Source: RGIG2945 sp045540355 (GTDB lineage Bacteria > Bacillota > Clostridia > Oscillospirales > Acutalibacteraceae). From it: a stretch of 56,686 nucleotides of DNA. Position 1 is the stretch's first letter, and each line of letters starts with the position of its first letter. The stretch is from positions 1-56,686 of the forward strand of contig JAZQHB010000027.1 of NCBI GenBank assembly GCA_045540355.1, written 5' to 3'. The translations under genes were made by a program, and so were the position numbers. Below the pieces are notes generated by a model. The model was given only the letters and a program-made list of their open reading frames with translations. It was not told the origin of the DNA and did no database searches. Positions 41,151 through 49,645 of this stretch are shown piece after piece.

Positions 41151-41486
41151 ATGGGATTGTTTAGTTTCGGTAAGAAAAAGAAAGAAGAATACGATTACAT
41201 TTACAATGATGTAAAACATTCTGATGATGTTGAAATAACCGAACCAATTTTCGGCGAAGTATATGATGATGTGTATGACGAAGATGGAGATTTTGCATAT
41301 TGTATATGCGGAGGCACAATCAAATGGAAAGACGGAGCTTATATTTGTCCAGATTGTGGCGAAGTATTAAACAGAGCAGAATTCTTTAATCACATAGGTG
41401 CTGAACCACCCGGACCAGAATGCCTAACTTGTGCTAATTTATATCCGGGATGTATCGTCTGTCCACACGGATATGTCGAAGATTAA
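41151..41486 (+). CDS. Double zinc-ribbon acidic protein, own transcription unit
   Basis: 111 residues from ATG 41151 (AAAGGAGG upstream). Basic start (LFSFGKKKKEE), a very acidic stretch (VYDDVYDEDGD), then YCICGGTIKW..YICPDCGEV, a zinc ribbon, and a second Cys cluster (CLTCANLYPGCIVCPHG). Own sigma-A promoter and terminator; candidate moron or regulator. Confidence 0.65.
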   Translation: MGLFSFGKKKKEEYDYIYNDVKHSDDVEITEPIFGEVYDDVYDEDGDFAYCICGGTIKWKDGAYICPDCGEVLNRAEFFNHIGAEPPGPECLTCANLYPGCIVCPHGYVED

Positions 41487-41511
41487 AAATTAAAAACTTA
41501 CAAAGCCTGTA

Positions 41512-41539
41512 TCTTAAATGGTATGGGCTTTTATTTTTG
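41512..41539 (+). terminator. Rho-independent terminator
   Basis: AAAGCC (41512-41517) and GGCTTT (41526-41531), then TATTTTT. It ends the 41151 unit just before promoter-like element copy 7. Confidence 0.7.
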
Positions 41540-41549
41540 CTAAAAATAG

Positions 41550-41579
41550 CCTCGCGTAAAAAACATGCTCTTTTATGAA
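41550..41579 (+). promoter_or_regulatory. 30-bp promoter-like element, copy 7
   Basis: TCGC, CA and TTATG in the common register; the most diverged copy. It precedes the nuclease/putative polymerase block (41649 onward). Confidence 0.45.
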
Positions 41580-41648
41580 GGGGAATAGAAATGTGACCTT
41601 ATACTTTCTATTTTCTTTTTATTTTTTATGGAGGGAGGCTCGTTTATA

Positions 41649-41939
41649 ATGCGTGAAAACAAATTTCAAGCGGGATTAAAAAAAGAGCTGAGGGCAATGT
41701 TTCCGGGTTGTATCATTATGAAAAACGACCCAGATGATATTCAAGGTATCCCCGACCTGACAGTTCTTTACAAAGATAAATGGGCGACCTTAGAATGTAA
41801 AAAAGACGCGAGTGCTAAGAAACAACCAAACCAAGAGTATTATGTTGGACTGATGAACGAAATGTCATTTTCAAGATTCATTTGTCCGGAAAACAAGGAG
41901 GAAGTGTTAAATGAACTTCAACAAGCATTCAAACCTTGA
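41649..41939 (+). CDS. VRR-NUC-like nuclease
   Basis: 96 residues from ATG 41649 (GGAGGGAGG upstream). PD-(D/E)xK pattern: GIPDLTVLYKDKWATLECKKDASAK, with Asp in PD and Glu-x-Lys in ECK, and QxxY near the end as in VRR-NUC proteins. Phage members are Holliday-junction or flap-cutting nucleases in replication/recombination. Its end overlaps the next gene by 29 bases. Confidence 0.85.
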   Translation: MRENKFQAGLKKELRAMFPGCIIMKNDPDDIQGIPDLTVLYKDKWATLECKKDASAKKQPNQEYYVGLMNEMSFSRFICPENKEEVLNELQQAFKP

Positions 41940-42480
41940 AGGTCAACATGCATTTCTCGGAGCCAGTAAATTCCATTGGATACGATATGACGAAGAGAAA
42001 ATAGTTGAGTCATATTCAAAATTCTTAGCAACTTTAAAAGGAACCGAATTACACGAGTTTGCCGCACAATGTATCAGGCTTGGACAAAAACTTCCAAAGC
42101 AACAAAAGACATTGAATATGTATGTAAACGATGCAATCGGTTTTAAAATGATTCCCGAGCAACCATTATATTATTCTGATAATTGTTTTGGAACAGCGGA
42201 TGCGATTGCATTCAGAAAAAATTTGCTTAGGATTCACGATTATAAGTCGGGTGTAGTTCCCGCACATATGGAGCAGTTAGAAATTTACGCTGCTCTTTTT
42301 TGTTTGGAATATGGTCCTAAACTTGGATTTAAACCAAACGATATAGATATGGAACTCAGGATTTATCAATCAAATGAAGTTTTATATCATAAGCCGGCAG
42401 GCGACGAAATTATTCCGATTATGGATAAAATAATAACTTTCGATAAGTTAATAACAAAAATCAAAGAACAGGAGGGGTAA
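41911..42480 (+). CDS. RecB/Cas4-like PD-(D/E)xK nuclease (putative)
   Basis: 189 residues. FHWIRYDEEKIVESYSKFLATLKGTELHEFAAQCI, FGTADAIAFRKNLLRIHDYKSG is the RecB-type order: a His in the helix, Asp in TAD, and D-x-K in HDYKSG. C-terminal IDMELRIYQSNE fits. Probably the exonuclease partner for recombination or DNA-end processing. GGAGGAAG ribosome site. Confidence 0.75.
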   Translation: MNFNKHSNLEGQHAFLGASKFHWIRYDEEKIVESYSKFLATLKGTELHEFAAQCIRLGQKLPKQQKTLNMYVNDAIGFKMIPEQPLYYSDNCFGTADAIAFRKNLLRIHDYKSGVVPAHMEQLEIYAALFCLEYGPKLGFKPNDIDMELRIYQSNEVLYHKPAGDEIIPIMDKIITFDKLITKIKEQEG

Positions 42481-42483
42481 ACT

Positions 42484-45177
42484 ATGAATCCTATTGAGGA
42501 TGATATCTTGATGCATTATGGAGTTAAGAAACGCTCCGGTCGCTATCCTTGGGGTTCAGGTGATAACCCTTATCAACATAGCGGCGATTTTCTTAGCAGA
42601 GTTCAAGAGTTGAAAAAACAAGGACTAACCGAAAAAGAAATCGTTGACGCTATGGGTTTGGATTCGACCACACAGCTCCGAGTAGCCTATAAGGTTGCAA
42701 AAAATGAAAGAAGAGCGTTAGAGGTCGATAGAGCCAAATCTTTACAGTCAGACGGATACAATGTTTCAGAAATCGGTAGAATTATGGGAAAGAATGAATC
42801 TTCTATTCGTTCATTACTTGATGCTGATTCAGAAGCACGAATGAAGTCCGCAGCTACTACCGCCGAGATATTGAAAAACGAATTAGCTGAAAAAGGCGTA
42901 ATCGATATTGGAGCCGGCGTTGAAAGAGAACTTGGCGTATCTCGTAATACTTTAGAAGAGGCTATATTTATGCTTGAAGCCGAAGGATACGCAAGAGATG
43001 GTGTTGGTATTCCTCAACCATTGAATAAGGGAAAACAAACCAATGTAACTGTATTACACGACCCAGACATCAGTGTGAAAGAAATTTATGATGATACATC
43101 GTTGATAAAATCTGTTGGTGATTATCATTCTGTAGATGGCGGTATGTCTTTTTATAAAAGAGAATACCCCGCAAGCATTGACTCTGACAGAATCAGTATT
43201 AGATATGCTGAGGATGGTGGTGTTGGAAAAGATGGTGTTATCGAAATTCGTAGAGGTGTAGCCGATTTGGATTTGGGTAATTCGCATTATGCTCAAGTTC
43301 GTATTTTGGTTGATGGTACCCATTATCTAAAAGGAATGGCTATGTATTCAGATGATATGCCAGATGGTGCGGACATTGTCTTTAACACTAATAAAAAATC
43401 AGGCACTGATAAAATGAAGGTGCTAAAAGAAATAAACAATGACCCAGAAAATCCTTTTGGTGCTTATATAAAAGCCGACGGTCAGAGTTGGTATGATGCA
43501 CCAGATGGAACAAAGAAACTATCAGCTATCAATAAACTAAAAGAAGAAGGCGAATGGGATAAAATGTCCAAGAACCTCTCTTCTCAATTCTTATCGAAGC
43601 AACCGATGAAACTCATTAATAAACAGTTAGATTTAACTTATGCTGATGCAGAAGCTGAATATGATTTGATATGTTCGTTGACCAATCCTACTGTTAAAAA
43701 GAAAATGTTAATGGAGTTTGCTGGTAGCTGTGATTCTGCGGTTGTACACTTGAAAGCAGCCGCATTACCAAGACAGCAAACAAGAGTCATTCTTCCCCTC
43801 ACTCAAATGAAAGAGAATGAAGTATATGCTCCATATCTTAAAAATGGTGAAAAAGTTTGTTTGATAAGATACCCTCACGGTGGCGTATTTGAAATACCGG
43901 AATTAACGGTTAATAACAAAAACGCTTCTGCTAAAAAGATACTCGGTAACGCTCTTGATGCTATCGGAATTAATCAAAAAGTTGCTGAGAAATTATCAGG
44001 TGCTGACTTTGATGGAGATACGGTTGTTGTAATTCCTGTTAATGATAAGGTTAGAGTTAAATCGGCTTCTACACTTAAAGACCTCGAAAATTTCGATGCT
44101 AAAATTGAGTATTCCTCTGCTGGAAAAGAAGGCGTTCGACTAATGAAGAAGACAGAAATTGGTCGAGAAATGGGAATGGTATCTAATCTTATTACTGATA
44201 TGACTCTAAGAGGTGCTACTGAGAGTGAAATAGCGAGAGCTGTTAAACATAGTCAGGTTGTTATTGATGCATATAAACATAAATTGGATTATAAGCAGTC
44301 AGAAAAAGACCAAGGCATCGCAGAATTGAGAAAAAAATATCAGCCTAAATATGATGAAGATGGTAATGTTGTCGGTGGCGGCGGTGCTTCAACTTTGTTA
44401 TCCAAAAGAAAACAGGATGTGAGGATTGCGGAGAGACAAGGTAGCGGAACTATTGACCCTAATACGGGCAAGGTTACTTATAAGGAGTCTGGTAGAACTT
44501 ATGTTGACCCTAAGACGGGTAAAACAGTAAATGCTACCACTACAGTAAAACTCCTATCTACTATAGATGATTTACATACCCTATCCTCTGGTACTCCACA
44601 AGAGAACGCGTATGCGGACTATGGTAATAAAATGAAAGCCCTTGCTAACAAGGCCCGTAAAGAGTATAAAGCAACCGGGCGTCTGGAGTATTCGAGTAGT
44701 GCTAAGGCTACCTATCAAAACGAAGTGAACTCCCTACTGTCTAAACTTAATATAGCAGAAAAGAACGCCCCCAAAGAACGTCGTGCACAAGCACTGGCTA
44801 ACTCTATTATTAAGACCAAACAGCAGGACTATGACATCACTGATAAAAAAGAGCTTACTAAAATCAAACAGATGGCACTAAATGATGCCCGTTCTTCTGT
44901 TGGTGCGAGTGGTAAAGATTCTCGAATAACCATAACAGATAGAGAATGGGAAGCTATACAAGCTGGTGCTATTAGTGATTCTAAGCTGACACAGATACTA
45001 CGATACACTAAACCTGAAGAAGTTAGAGAAAAGGCAATGCCTAAAGCAACAACTCAATTATCTACTGCTCAAGTCAATAAGATTAAGAGTATGAAGAACT
45101 CAGGTTATAGCATTGCTGAAATAGCTGAATCACTTGGTAAATCTACATCTACAGTTTCTAAATACCTTAACAGTTGA
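42484..45177 (+). CDS. Putative single-chain RNA polymerase (RdRP/YonO-like double-psi barrel) with HTH domains
   Basis: 897 residues. N-terminal tag MHYGVKKRSGRYPWGSG (about 10-27), then two HTH-like units (KKQGLTEKEIVDAMGL and SDGYNVSEIGRIMGKNESSIRSLL). Middle: YLKGMAMY (K283), DIVFNTNKKSG (K304/K305), then R462-Y-P464 in CLIRYPHGG and SGADFDGDTVVVIP with D508/D510/D512. R-x-P plus SG(A/S)D(F/L)DGD is the catalytic barrel signature of cellular-type RNAPs, eukaryotic RdRPs and phage YonO-like polymerases. The C-terminus (857-897) is another HTH (GYSIAEIAESLGKSTSTVSKYL). Lies between nucleases and the cos/terminase region. AGGAGGGG ribosome site. Confidence 0.75.
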   Translation: MNPIEDDILMHYGVKKRSGRYPWGSGDNPYQHSGDFLSRVQELKKQGLTEKEIVDAMGLDSTTQLRVAYKVAKNERRALEVDRAKSLQSDGYNVSEIGRIMGKNESSIRSLLDADSEARMKSAATTAEILKNELAEKGVIDIGAGVERELGVSRNTLEEAIFMLEAEGYARDGVGIPQPLNKGKQTNVTVLHDPDISVKEIYDDTSLIKSVGDYHSVDGGMSFYKREYPASIDSDRISIRYAEDGGVGKDGVIEIRRGVADLDLGNSHYAQVRILVDGTHYLKGMAMYSDDMPDGADIVFNTNKKSGTDKMKVLKEINNDPENPFGAYIKADGQSWYDAPDGTKKLSAINKLKEEGEWDKMSKNLSSQFLSKQPMKLINKQLDLTYADAEAEYDLICSLTNPTVKKKMLMEFAGSCDSAVVHLKAAALPRQQTRVILPLTQMKENEVYAPYLKNGEKVCLIRYPHGGVFEIPELTVNNKNASAKKILGNALDAIGINQKVAEKLSGADFDGDTVVVIPVNDKVRVKSASTLKDLENFDAKIEYSSAGKEGVRLMKKTEIGREMGMVSNLITDMTLRGATESEIARAVKHSQVVIDAYKHKLDYKQSEKDQGIAELRKKYQPKYDEDGNVVGGGGASTLLSKRKQDVRIAERQGSGTIDPNTGKVTYKESGRTYVDPKTGKTVNATTTVKLLSTIDDLHTLSSGTPQENAYADYGNKMKALANKARKEYKATGRLEYSSSAKATYQNEVNSLLSKLNIAEKNAPKERRAQALANSIIKTKQQDYDITDKKELTKIKQMALNDARSSVGASGKDSRITITDREWEAIQAGAISDSKLTQILRYTKPEEVREKAMPKATTQLSTAQVNKIKSMKNSGYSIAEIAESLGKSTSTVSKYLNS

Positions 45178-45198
45178 AAGGAAGTGAGCAATTAAGTT

Positions 45199-45447
45199 AT
45201 GATGAAATGTTTGATTACAACAACTGATAATCCTTTTTGTCCTTTTGAACAGTTCGACTCTTGGTATAGGTTCGATACTGAAAAAGGTTACAACACATCT
45301 TGCTACTTAGCACGAGTTGCTCAAACTTCCGATAGATTTACAGAAGCTGAGAACGACAGAGAAATGGAAAGAGCAATCGATGAGATTATCAAGTATGATT
45401 TTAGAAACATCTATAAGAAAGTTAAAAAGAATGTCGAAGATGATTAA
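45199..45447 (+). CDS. Conserved small phage protein
   Basis: 82 residues. CLITTTDNPFCPFEQFDSWYRFDTEKGYNTSCYLARVA...AIDEIIKYDFRNIYKKV is a pattern seen in Firmicutes phages and plasmids just before the terminase region. No assigned role. AAAGGAAGTG ribosome site. A terminator follows. Confidence 0.65.
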   Translation: MMKCLITTTDNPFCPFEQFDSWYRFDTEKGYNTSCYLARVAQTSDRFTEAENDREMERAIDEIIKYDFRNIYKKVKKNVEDD

Positions 45448-45515
45448 TAGATAAATCAAATACCCCACCCCTTTTTAACTTTGATGAAAGAAAAACTTAA
45501 TACTGTGGACGGATT

Positions 45516-45550
45516 AAGAGGTTGTTATAACGCAGCCTCTTTTTCTTTTG
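45516..45550 (+). terminator. Rho-independent terminator
   Basis: AAGAGGTTG (45516-45524) pairs with CAGCCTCTT (45533-45541), one G-T pair, followed by TTTCTTTT. It separates the replication block from the late block. Confidence 0.85.
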
Positions 45551-45644
45551 TCCTTTTTAGCGTCTTATTTCCAAAAAATTCAAGGAAATCTCGCTAAATC
45601 TACTACAAAATTAAACTTCGGAGAATAATCACAACCCCTAAATG

Positions 45645-45735
45645 GTATAGGGGGGTCTCGCGAAAATGCTACCCCCTCCTGCATCGCGGCGGTCTTAAAA
45701 ATTTCTCCGGGGGGATATTTTAGGGTGCCCTTTCC
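45645..45735 (+). other. GC-rich block upstream of terminase: candidate cos site
   Basis: GGGGGGTCTCGCG, ACCCCC, GCATCGCGGCGG and CTCCGGGGGGAT form a GC-rich patch in AT-rich DNA, 200-290 bp before the small terminase and HNH genes. GGGGGT (45652-45657) and ACCCCC (about 45671) are inverted. Cos phages with an HNH protein have such cohesive-end sites at this position. The cut positions cannot be read from sequence. Confidence 0.5.
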
Positions 45736-45892
45736 AGTTTAATAGAGTATTTAAAAGAGCTTACAAGGTCGTTTGGTGCTGCATGCCATAAATGCCCTCC
45801 TAAGATTTGTATTTGGAATTCATATTTCTTTCTCCTTTCGGTGAATTATAATCAGCGGTCTTGTAAGTTCCTTTAAATACTCTATTAAAACT
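45736..45892. repeat. 35-bp imperfect inverted repeat around two minus-strand micro-ORFs
   Basis: Arms 45736-45770 and 45858-45892 match inverted (AATAGAGTATTTAAA shared, then a near match to the CTTACAAG end), separated by 87 bases. On the minus strand the loop has CGAAAGGAG eight bases before an ATG (7 codons, 45823-45800) and AGGAGGG five bases before another ATG (12 codons, 45789-45751). May be a structured RNA, an element remnant or part of the packaging site. Confidence 0.55.
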
Positions 45893-45935
45893 ATGGTAAA
45901 AGTAGCACAAAACTGTAAGAAAGGAGACGGTAAGG

Positions 45936-46271
45936 TTGGCAAAAAGCAAAGCCTCAGATTCTTCTGCTTCGCCAAAAAAGATGAGACCGGCTCTTACGCC
46001 GGAAAACAGAGAGAATCAGCTTATCTCTTTAGCTGTTGACCTTGCTGAAAAACAATTACGAGAGGGAACGGCATCTTCACAGGTTATTTCTCATTTCCTG
46101 AAACTTGGTTCATCATCATACAAGGCGGAGAAAGAAATGCTTGAGAAGCAAAAAGCATTAGTTGATGTAAAAATTGAAAACTTAAAGTCTGTTCAGCGTA
46201 ATGAAGAGTTGCTTGAGAAAGCAATCGAAGCTATGCGTATTTACGGAGGTAGAAGCAATGAAGAGGAATAG
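45936..46271 (+). CDS. Terminase small subunit (putative)
   Basis: 111 residues, TTG start with AAAGGAGACGG. RPALTPENRENQLISLAVDLAEKQLREGTASSQVISHFLKLGSS and the coiled C-terminal half are the form of small terminase-like proteins before HNH/TerL in Firmicutes phages. It would recognise the packaging site immediately upstream. Overlaps the HNH gene by 14 bases. Confidence 0.7.
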   Translation: MAKSKASDSSASPKKMRPALTPENRENQLISLAVDLAEKQLREGTASSQVISHFLKLGSSSYKAEKEMLEKQKALVDVKIENLKSVQRNEELLEKAIEAMRIYGGRSNEEE

Positions 46272-46683
46272 ATCTTATTCTGAATTGATAAGACTTGATA
46301 CCTTTGAAGACAGATTTGATTATCTTTATCTTGGCGGAGGTGTCGGTGAAGAAACTTTCGGATGTAATCGATACTTGAATCAGGTATTTTACAGGTCAAA
46401 AGAATGGAAAAAGTTCAGACGAGATATCATTGTTCGTGATTTAGGATGTGACCTCGGCATAGAGGATCGAGAAATCAAACACGGGATAATTATAATCCAC
46501 CATTTAAATCCGATAACCATAGATGATATTATTCAGAAAAGAGTCGAAGTTCTTTTGAATCCCGAAAACGCAATCTGCACCAGCGAAAACACACATAAAG
46601 CTATTCATTATAGTGATAAAGAATTGTTAATTTTAAATCCGATAGAACGGACGAGAAATGACACTTGCCCTTGGAGGCATTAA
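46258..46683 (+). CDS. HNH endonuclease of the packaging module
   Basis: 141 residues from ATG 46258. IIIIHHLNPI (first His pair and Asn), then NPENAICTSENTHKAIHYS (Asn and two His) give the HNH core; Cys residues for zinc are few. HNH proteins next to TerL assist cos cleavage in HK97-like phages. Ribosome site GGAGGTAG. Confidence 0.85.
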   Translation: MKRNRSYSELIRLDTFEDRFDYLYLGGGVGEETFGCNRYLNQVFYRSKEWKKFRRDIIVRDLGCDLGIEDREIKHGIIIIHHLNPITIDDIIQKRVEVLLNPENAICTSENTHKAIHYSDKELLILNPIERTRNDTCPWRH

Positions 46684-46706
46684 ATTATTAAAAGGAGGTC
46701 ATAACA

Positions 46707-47042
46707 ATGGCTAAAAAGAAAAACGAAAACGCAAATGTTGAAACCCCGGAAATTGTGAAAGGCGAGCAAACACCAAACGAGAACGAAGAAGTTACAACTC
46801 CGAAAGAAACTACTTCTGCTAAAAAAGAAGAAAAGAAAAAGACAATCGGCGTTGTTACCAACTGTGTTAAGTTGAATGTTCGTAATAAACCAGAAGATAA
46901 GGCTAAGATTCTCACAGAAGTTCCGGTTCTTGCCGAGCTTGAAATCGACAAGGAGAAATCCACAGACAAGTGGTACAAAGTTACAACTGCTTCCGGAATT
47001 AGCGGTTTCTGTATGAAGCAATTTGTTTCGGTTGAAAGATAG
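46707..47042 (+). CDS. SH3-domain protein in the packaging/head cluster
   Basis: 111 residues. Long Lys/Glu-rich linker (1-45), then a bacterial SH3-like domain (VVTNCVKLNVRNKPEDKAKILTEV...WYKVTTASGISGFCMKQF). AAAGGAGG ribosome site. SH3 proteins here are usual neighbours of the HNH gene in Clostridia phages; possibly a virion component that touches the cell wall (inference). Confidence 0.7.
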   Translation: MAKKKNENANVETPEIVKGEQTPNENEEVTTPKETTSAKKEEKKKTIGVVTNCVKLNVRNKPEDKAKILTEVPVLAELEIDKEKSTDKWYKVTTASGISGFCMKQFVSVER

Positions 47043-47053
47043 GTGAAATTACA

Positions 47054-47410
47054 ATGAAAAGCATACTGACATCAGTAAAGAAAGTAAATGGAATTTCCGA
47101 AAGCGATACGACCTTTGATAGTGAAATCATACTTCATACTAACACGGTATTCTCTGTGTTGTGTCAACTTGGTGTCGGTCCTGCTAACGGCTTTTCCATT
47201 GAAGACGCTTCTGCATTGTGGACAGACTTCATTCCGGAGTCAAGCCCAAAATACAAAAAGCTTAACGATGTTAAATCGTATGTCGGTTTAAGAGTTAGGT
47301 TAATATTTGACCCACCAACAAGTTCGAGTCTGCTTACAGCTATGAAAGAAGAAGTAAAAGAACTTGAATGGCGAATCAATGTTGAAGCCGAAACAAAGGA
47401 AACAGAATGA
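47054..47410 (+). CDS. Head-tail connector-like protein (putative)
   Basis: 118 residues. SDTTFDSEIILHTNTVFSVLCQLGVGPANGFSIEDASALW...YVGLRVRLIFDPPTSSSLLTAMKEEVKELEWRIN is a common Firmicutes phage head-cluster pattern, helical like gp6-type connectors. The position before TerL is usual. Function not proven by any motif. Confidence 0.6.
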   Translation: MKSILTSVKKVNGISESDTTFDSEIILHTNTVFSVLCQLGVGPANGFSIEDASALWTDFIPESSPKYKKLNDVKSYVGLRVRLIFDPPTSSSLLTAMKEEVKELEWRINVEAETKETE

Positions 47411-47426
47411 AAGGAGAAAATTCAAA

Positions 47427-47816
47427 ATGGAAAACAATACATTACAACACCACGGCATCAAAGGTATGAAGTGGGGTGTCAGAAGAACACCTGAACAACT
47501 ATCAAGAATGAAGGGTCGCATTGATACTACATCCGGTATAGTTAAGGAAGCTAAGAATATTAATGATTCAGTTTCTAACATTCGTTCAACCACTGCGAAA
47601 AAACCGGACTTGTCTAAAATGACAGACCAAGAGTTGAGAGACAGAGTTAATCGCATGAATCTCGAACAGCAGTTTTCACAGCTCTCAAGTCGAAAGATTT
47701 CAAAAGGCGAACAATATGTAAAGAATACTCTTGAAATTGCAGGAAACACTCTTGCAGTTGCAGGTTCGGCAGTTGCGATTGCTGTAGGAATTCAGCAGCT
47801 AAGAAATAAAATCTGA
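47427..47816 (+). CDS. Head-cluster protein with HGIKGMKWGVRR tag
   Basis: 129 residues from ATG 47427 (AAAGGAGAAAA upstream). N-terminal LQHHGIKGMKWGVRRTPEQL is a motif that recurs in structural proteins of Gram-positive phages; its meaning is unknown. A charged helical middle and a C-terminal hydrophobic helix (NTLAVAGSAVAIAVGIQQL) follow. The putative polymerase at 42484 has a related tag (HYGVKKRSGRYPWGSG). Probably a virion component. Confidence 0.65.
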   Translation: MENNTLQHHGIKGMKWGVRRTPEQLSRMKGRIDTTSGIVKEAKNINDSVSNIRSTTAKKPDLSKMTDQELRDRVNRMNLEQQFSQLSSRKISKGEQYVKNTLEIAGNTLAVAGSAVAIAVGIQQLRNKI

Positions 47817-47827
47817 GGTGAAAATTT

Positions 47828-49591
47828 ATGGCATTATCTAACACTGCCGTCCCAAAGTATTACGGCATGTTCAGAGATGCCGTACTTCGTGGTGAAATTC
47901 CCGTATGTGATGAAGTATCAATGGAAATGAATCGAATTGACGACCTCATTGCAAATCCGGGAGTTTACTATGACGACCAAGCTGTTGAGGGCTGGATTCA
48001 ATATTGCGAAAACGAACTCGTTCTGACAGATGGTTCTGATTTAAAATTATTGGACACCTTTAAATTATGGGGCGAACAGATTTTTGGTTGGTACTACTTT
48101 GTAGAAAGAAGCATCTATGAGCCTAATCCCGATGGACACGGTGGACATTATGTTAATAAGCGAATTAAAAAGCGTCTAATTAATAAACAATATCTTATTG
48201 TAGCTCGTGGTGCGGCTAAATCTATGTACGCATCGTGTATACAAAGTTACTTCCTAAATGTTGACACATCTACCACTCATCAAATCACAACAGCTCCTAC
48301 GATGAAGCAAGCCGAAGAGGTTATGTCGCCAATTAAGACATCAATCATTCGCGCAAGAGGACCATTATTCAAGTTCCTTACCGAAGGGTCTTTACAAAAC
48401 ACTACGGGTTCGCGAGCAAACAGAGTAAAACTTGCCGCTACCAAAAAAGGTGTCGAGAATTTTATGACTGGTTCGTTACTCGAAGTCAGACCAATGAAAA
48501 TTGATAAACTACAGGGTTTGCGTACTAAGTGTGCTACCGTTGACGAATGGCTTTCGGGTGATACCAGAGAAGACCCAATCGGTGCGATTGAACAGGGTGC
48601 CTCAAAAGAACAAGGCAGTGCCGAGAACAATGACTACATTATTCTGGCAACGAGTTCAGAAGGTACAGTTCGTAATGGCTGTGGCGATACAATCAAAATG
48701 GAATTAATGCAAATCTTAAAGGGTGATTATGTTGCCCCAAATGTTTCGATTTGGTATTATAAACTCGATAAGGTTGACGAAGTATCAGACCCTGCTATGT
48801 GGATTAAGGCTAATCCTAATCTTGGTAAAACTGTTTCTTATGAAACTTATCAATTGGATGTTGAAAGAGCCGAAAACAATCCGGCTGTAACTAACGATAT
48901 CCTCGCTAAGCGTTTTGGTATTCCAAGAGAGGGTTATACATATTACTTCACCTATGAAGAAACACTTCCTCATAGAAAAAGGAGCTTCTGGCAGATGCCC
49001 TGTGCTCTTGGTGCTGACTTATCACAAGGCGATGACTTCTGTGCGTTTACATTCTTGTTTCCTTTGGGAGACGGTTCTTTTGGTGTAAAAACCAGAAACT
49101 ATATATCAGAAACAACGCTTATGAAGTTACCTGCGGCGATGAGACAGAAATACGATACTTTTATGGCTGAGGGAAGTCTTATAGTATTCGACGGTCCAAT
49201 TTTGGATATGATTGATGTTTACGAAGACCTCGATGCTCACATTATAGATTGTGGTTACGATGTTCGTTGTATTGGTTACGACCCATATAATGCAAAAGAG
49301 TTCATTGAAAGATATGCTGCTGAGAATGGTGAATTCGGTATTGTAAAAGTTCCTCAGGGGGCTAAAACTGAATCAGTTCCACTCGGCGAGCTTAAGAAAC
49401 TTTCGGAAGAAAGAATGCTTCTGTTTGATGAAGATTTAATGACCTTTGCTATGGGTAACTGTATAACATTAGAAGATACAAACGGAAATCGTAAACTGTT
49501 TAAGAAGCGTGCTGACCAAAAGATTGATGCTGTTGCGGCTATGATGGACGCATATATAGCATACAAACAAACGAGAGACGCTTTTGAATGA
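47828..49591 (+). CDS. terL: Terminase large subunit
   Basis: 587 residues. ATPase part: Walker A-like VARGAAKSM (about 126-133) and TVDEWLSGD (Walker B region). Nuclease part: LGADLSQGDDFCAF (about 394-405), YDPYNAKEF and DQKIDAVAAMMDA near the C-terminus. This is the Terminase_1 type of cos-cutting siphophages. AGGTG ribosome site. A terminator follows at once. Confidence 0.95.
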   Translation: MALSNTAVPKYYGMFRDAVLRGEIPVCDEVSMEMNRIDDLIANPGVYYDDQAVEGWIQYCENELVLTDGSDLKLLDTFKLWGEQIFGWYYFVERSIYEPNPDGHGGHYVNKRIKKRLINKQYLIVARGAAKSMYASCIQSYFLNVDTSTTHQITTAPTMKQAEEVMSPIKTSIIRARGPLFKFLTEGSLQNTTGSRANRVKLAATKKGVENFMTGSLLEVRPMKIDKLQGLRTKCATVDEWLSGDTREDPIGAIEQGASKEQGSAENNDYIILATSSEGTVRNGCGDTIKMELMQILKGDYVAPNVSIWYYKLDKVDEVSDPAMWIKANPNLGKTVSYETYQLDVERAENNPAVTNDILAKRFGIPREGYTYYFTYEETLPHRKRSFWQMPCALGADLSQGDDFCAFTFLFPLGDGSFGVKTRNYISETTLMKLPAAMRQKYDTFMAEGSLIVFDGPILDMIDVYEDLDAHIIDCGYDVRCIGYDPYNAKEFIERYAAENGEFGIVKVPQGAKTESVPLGELKKLSEERMLLFDEDLMTFAMGNCITLEDTNGNRKLFKKRADQKIDAVAAMMDAYIAYKQTRDAFE

Positions 49592-49592
49592 T

Positions 49593-49617
49593 GAACCTAT
49601 AAAAAGGTTCTTTTTTT
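49593..49617 (+). terminator. Rho-independent terminator after TerL
   Basis: GAACCT (49593-49598), 6-base loop, AGGTTC (49605-49610), then seven T. It could lower readthrough from packaging into head genes. Confidence 0.85.
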
Positions 49618-49645
49618 ATGCCCAAATTCAGGAGGTGATTCAATA

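Noticed and set aside
46680..47021. Minus-strand ORF opposite the SH3-domain gene
   Set aside because: No ribosome site, antisense to a gene with clear SH3 motifs.
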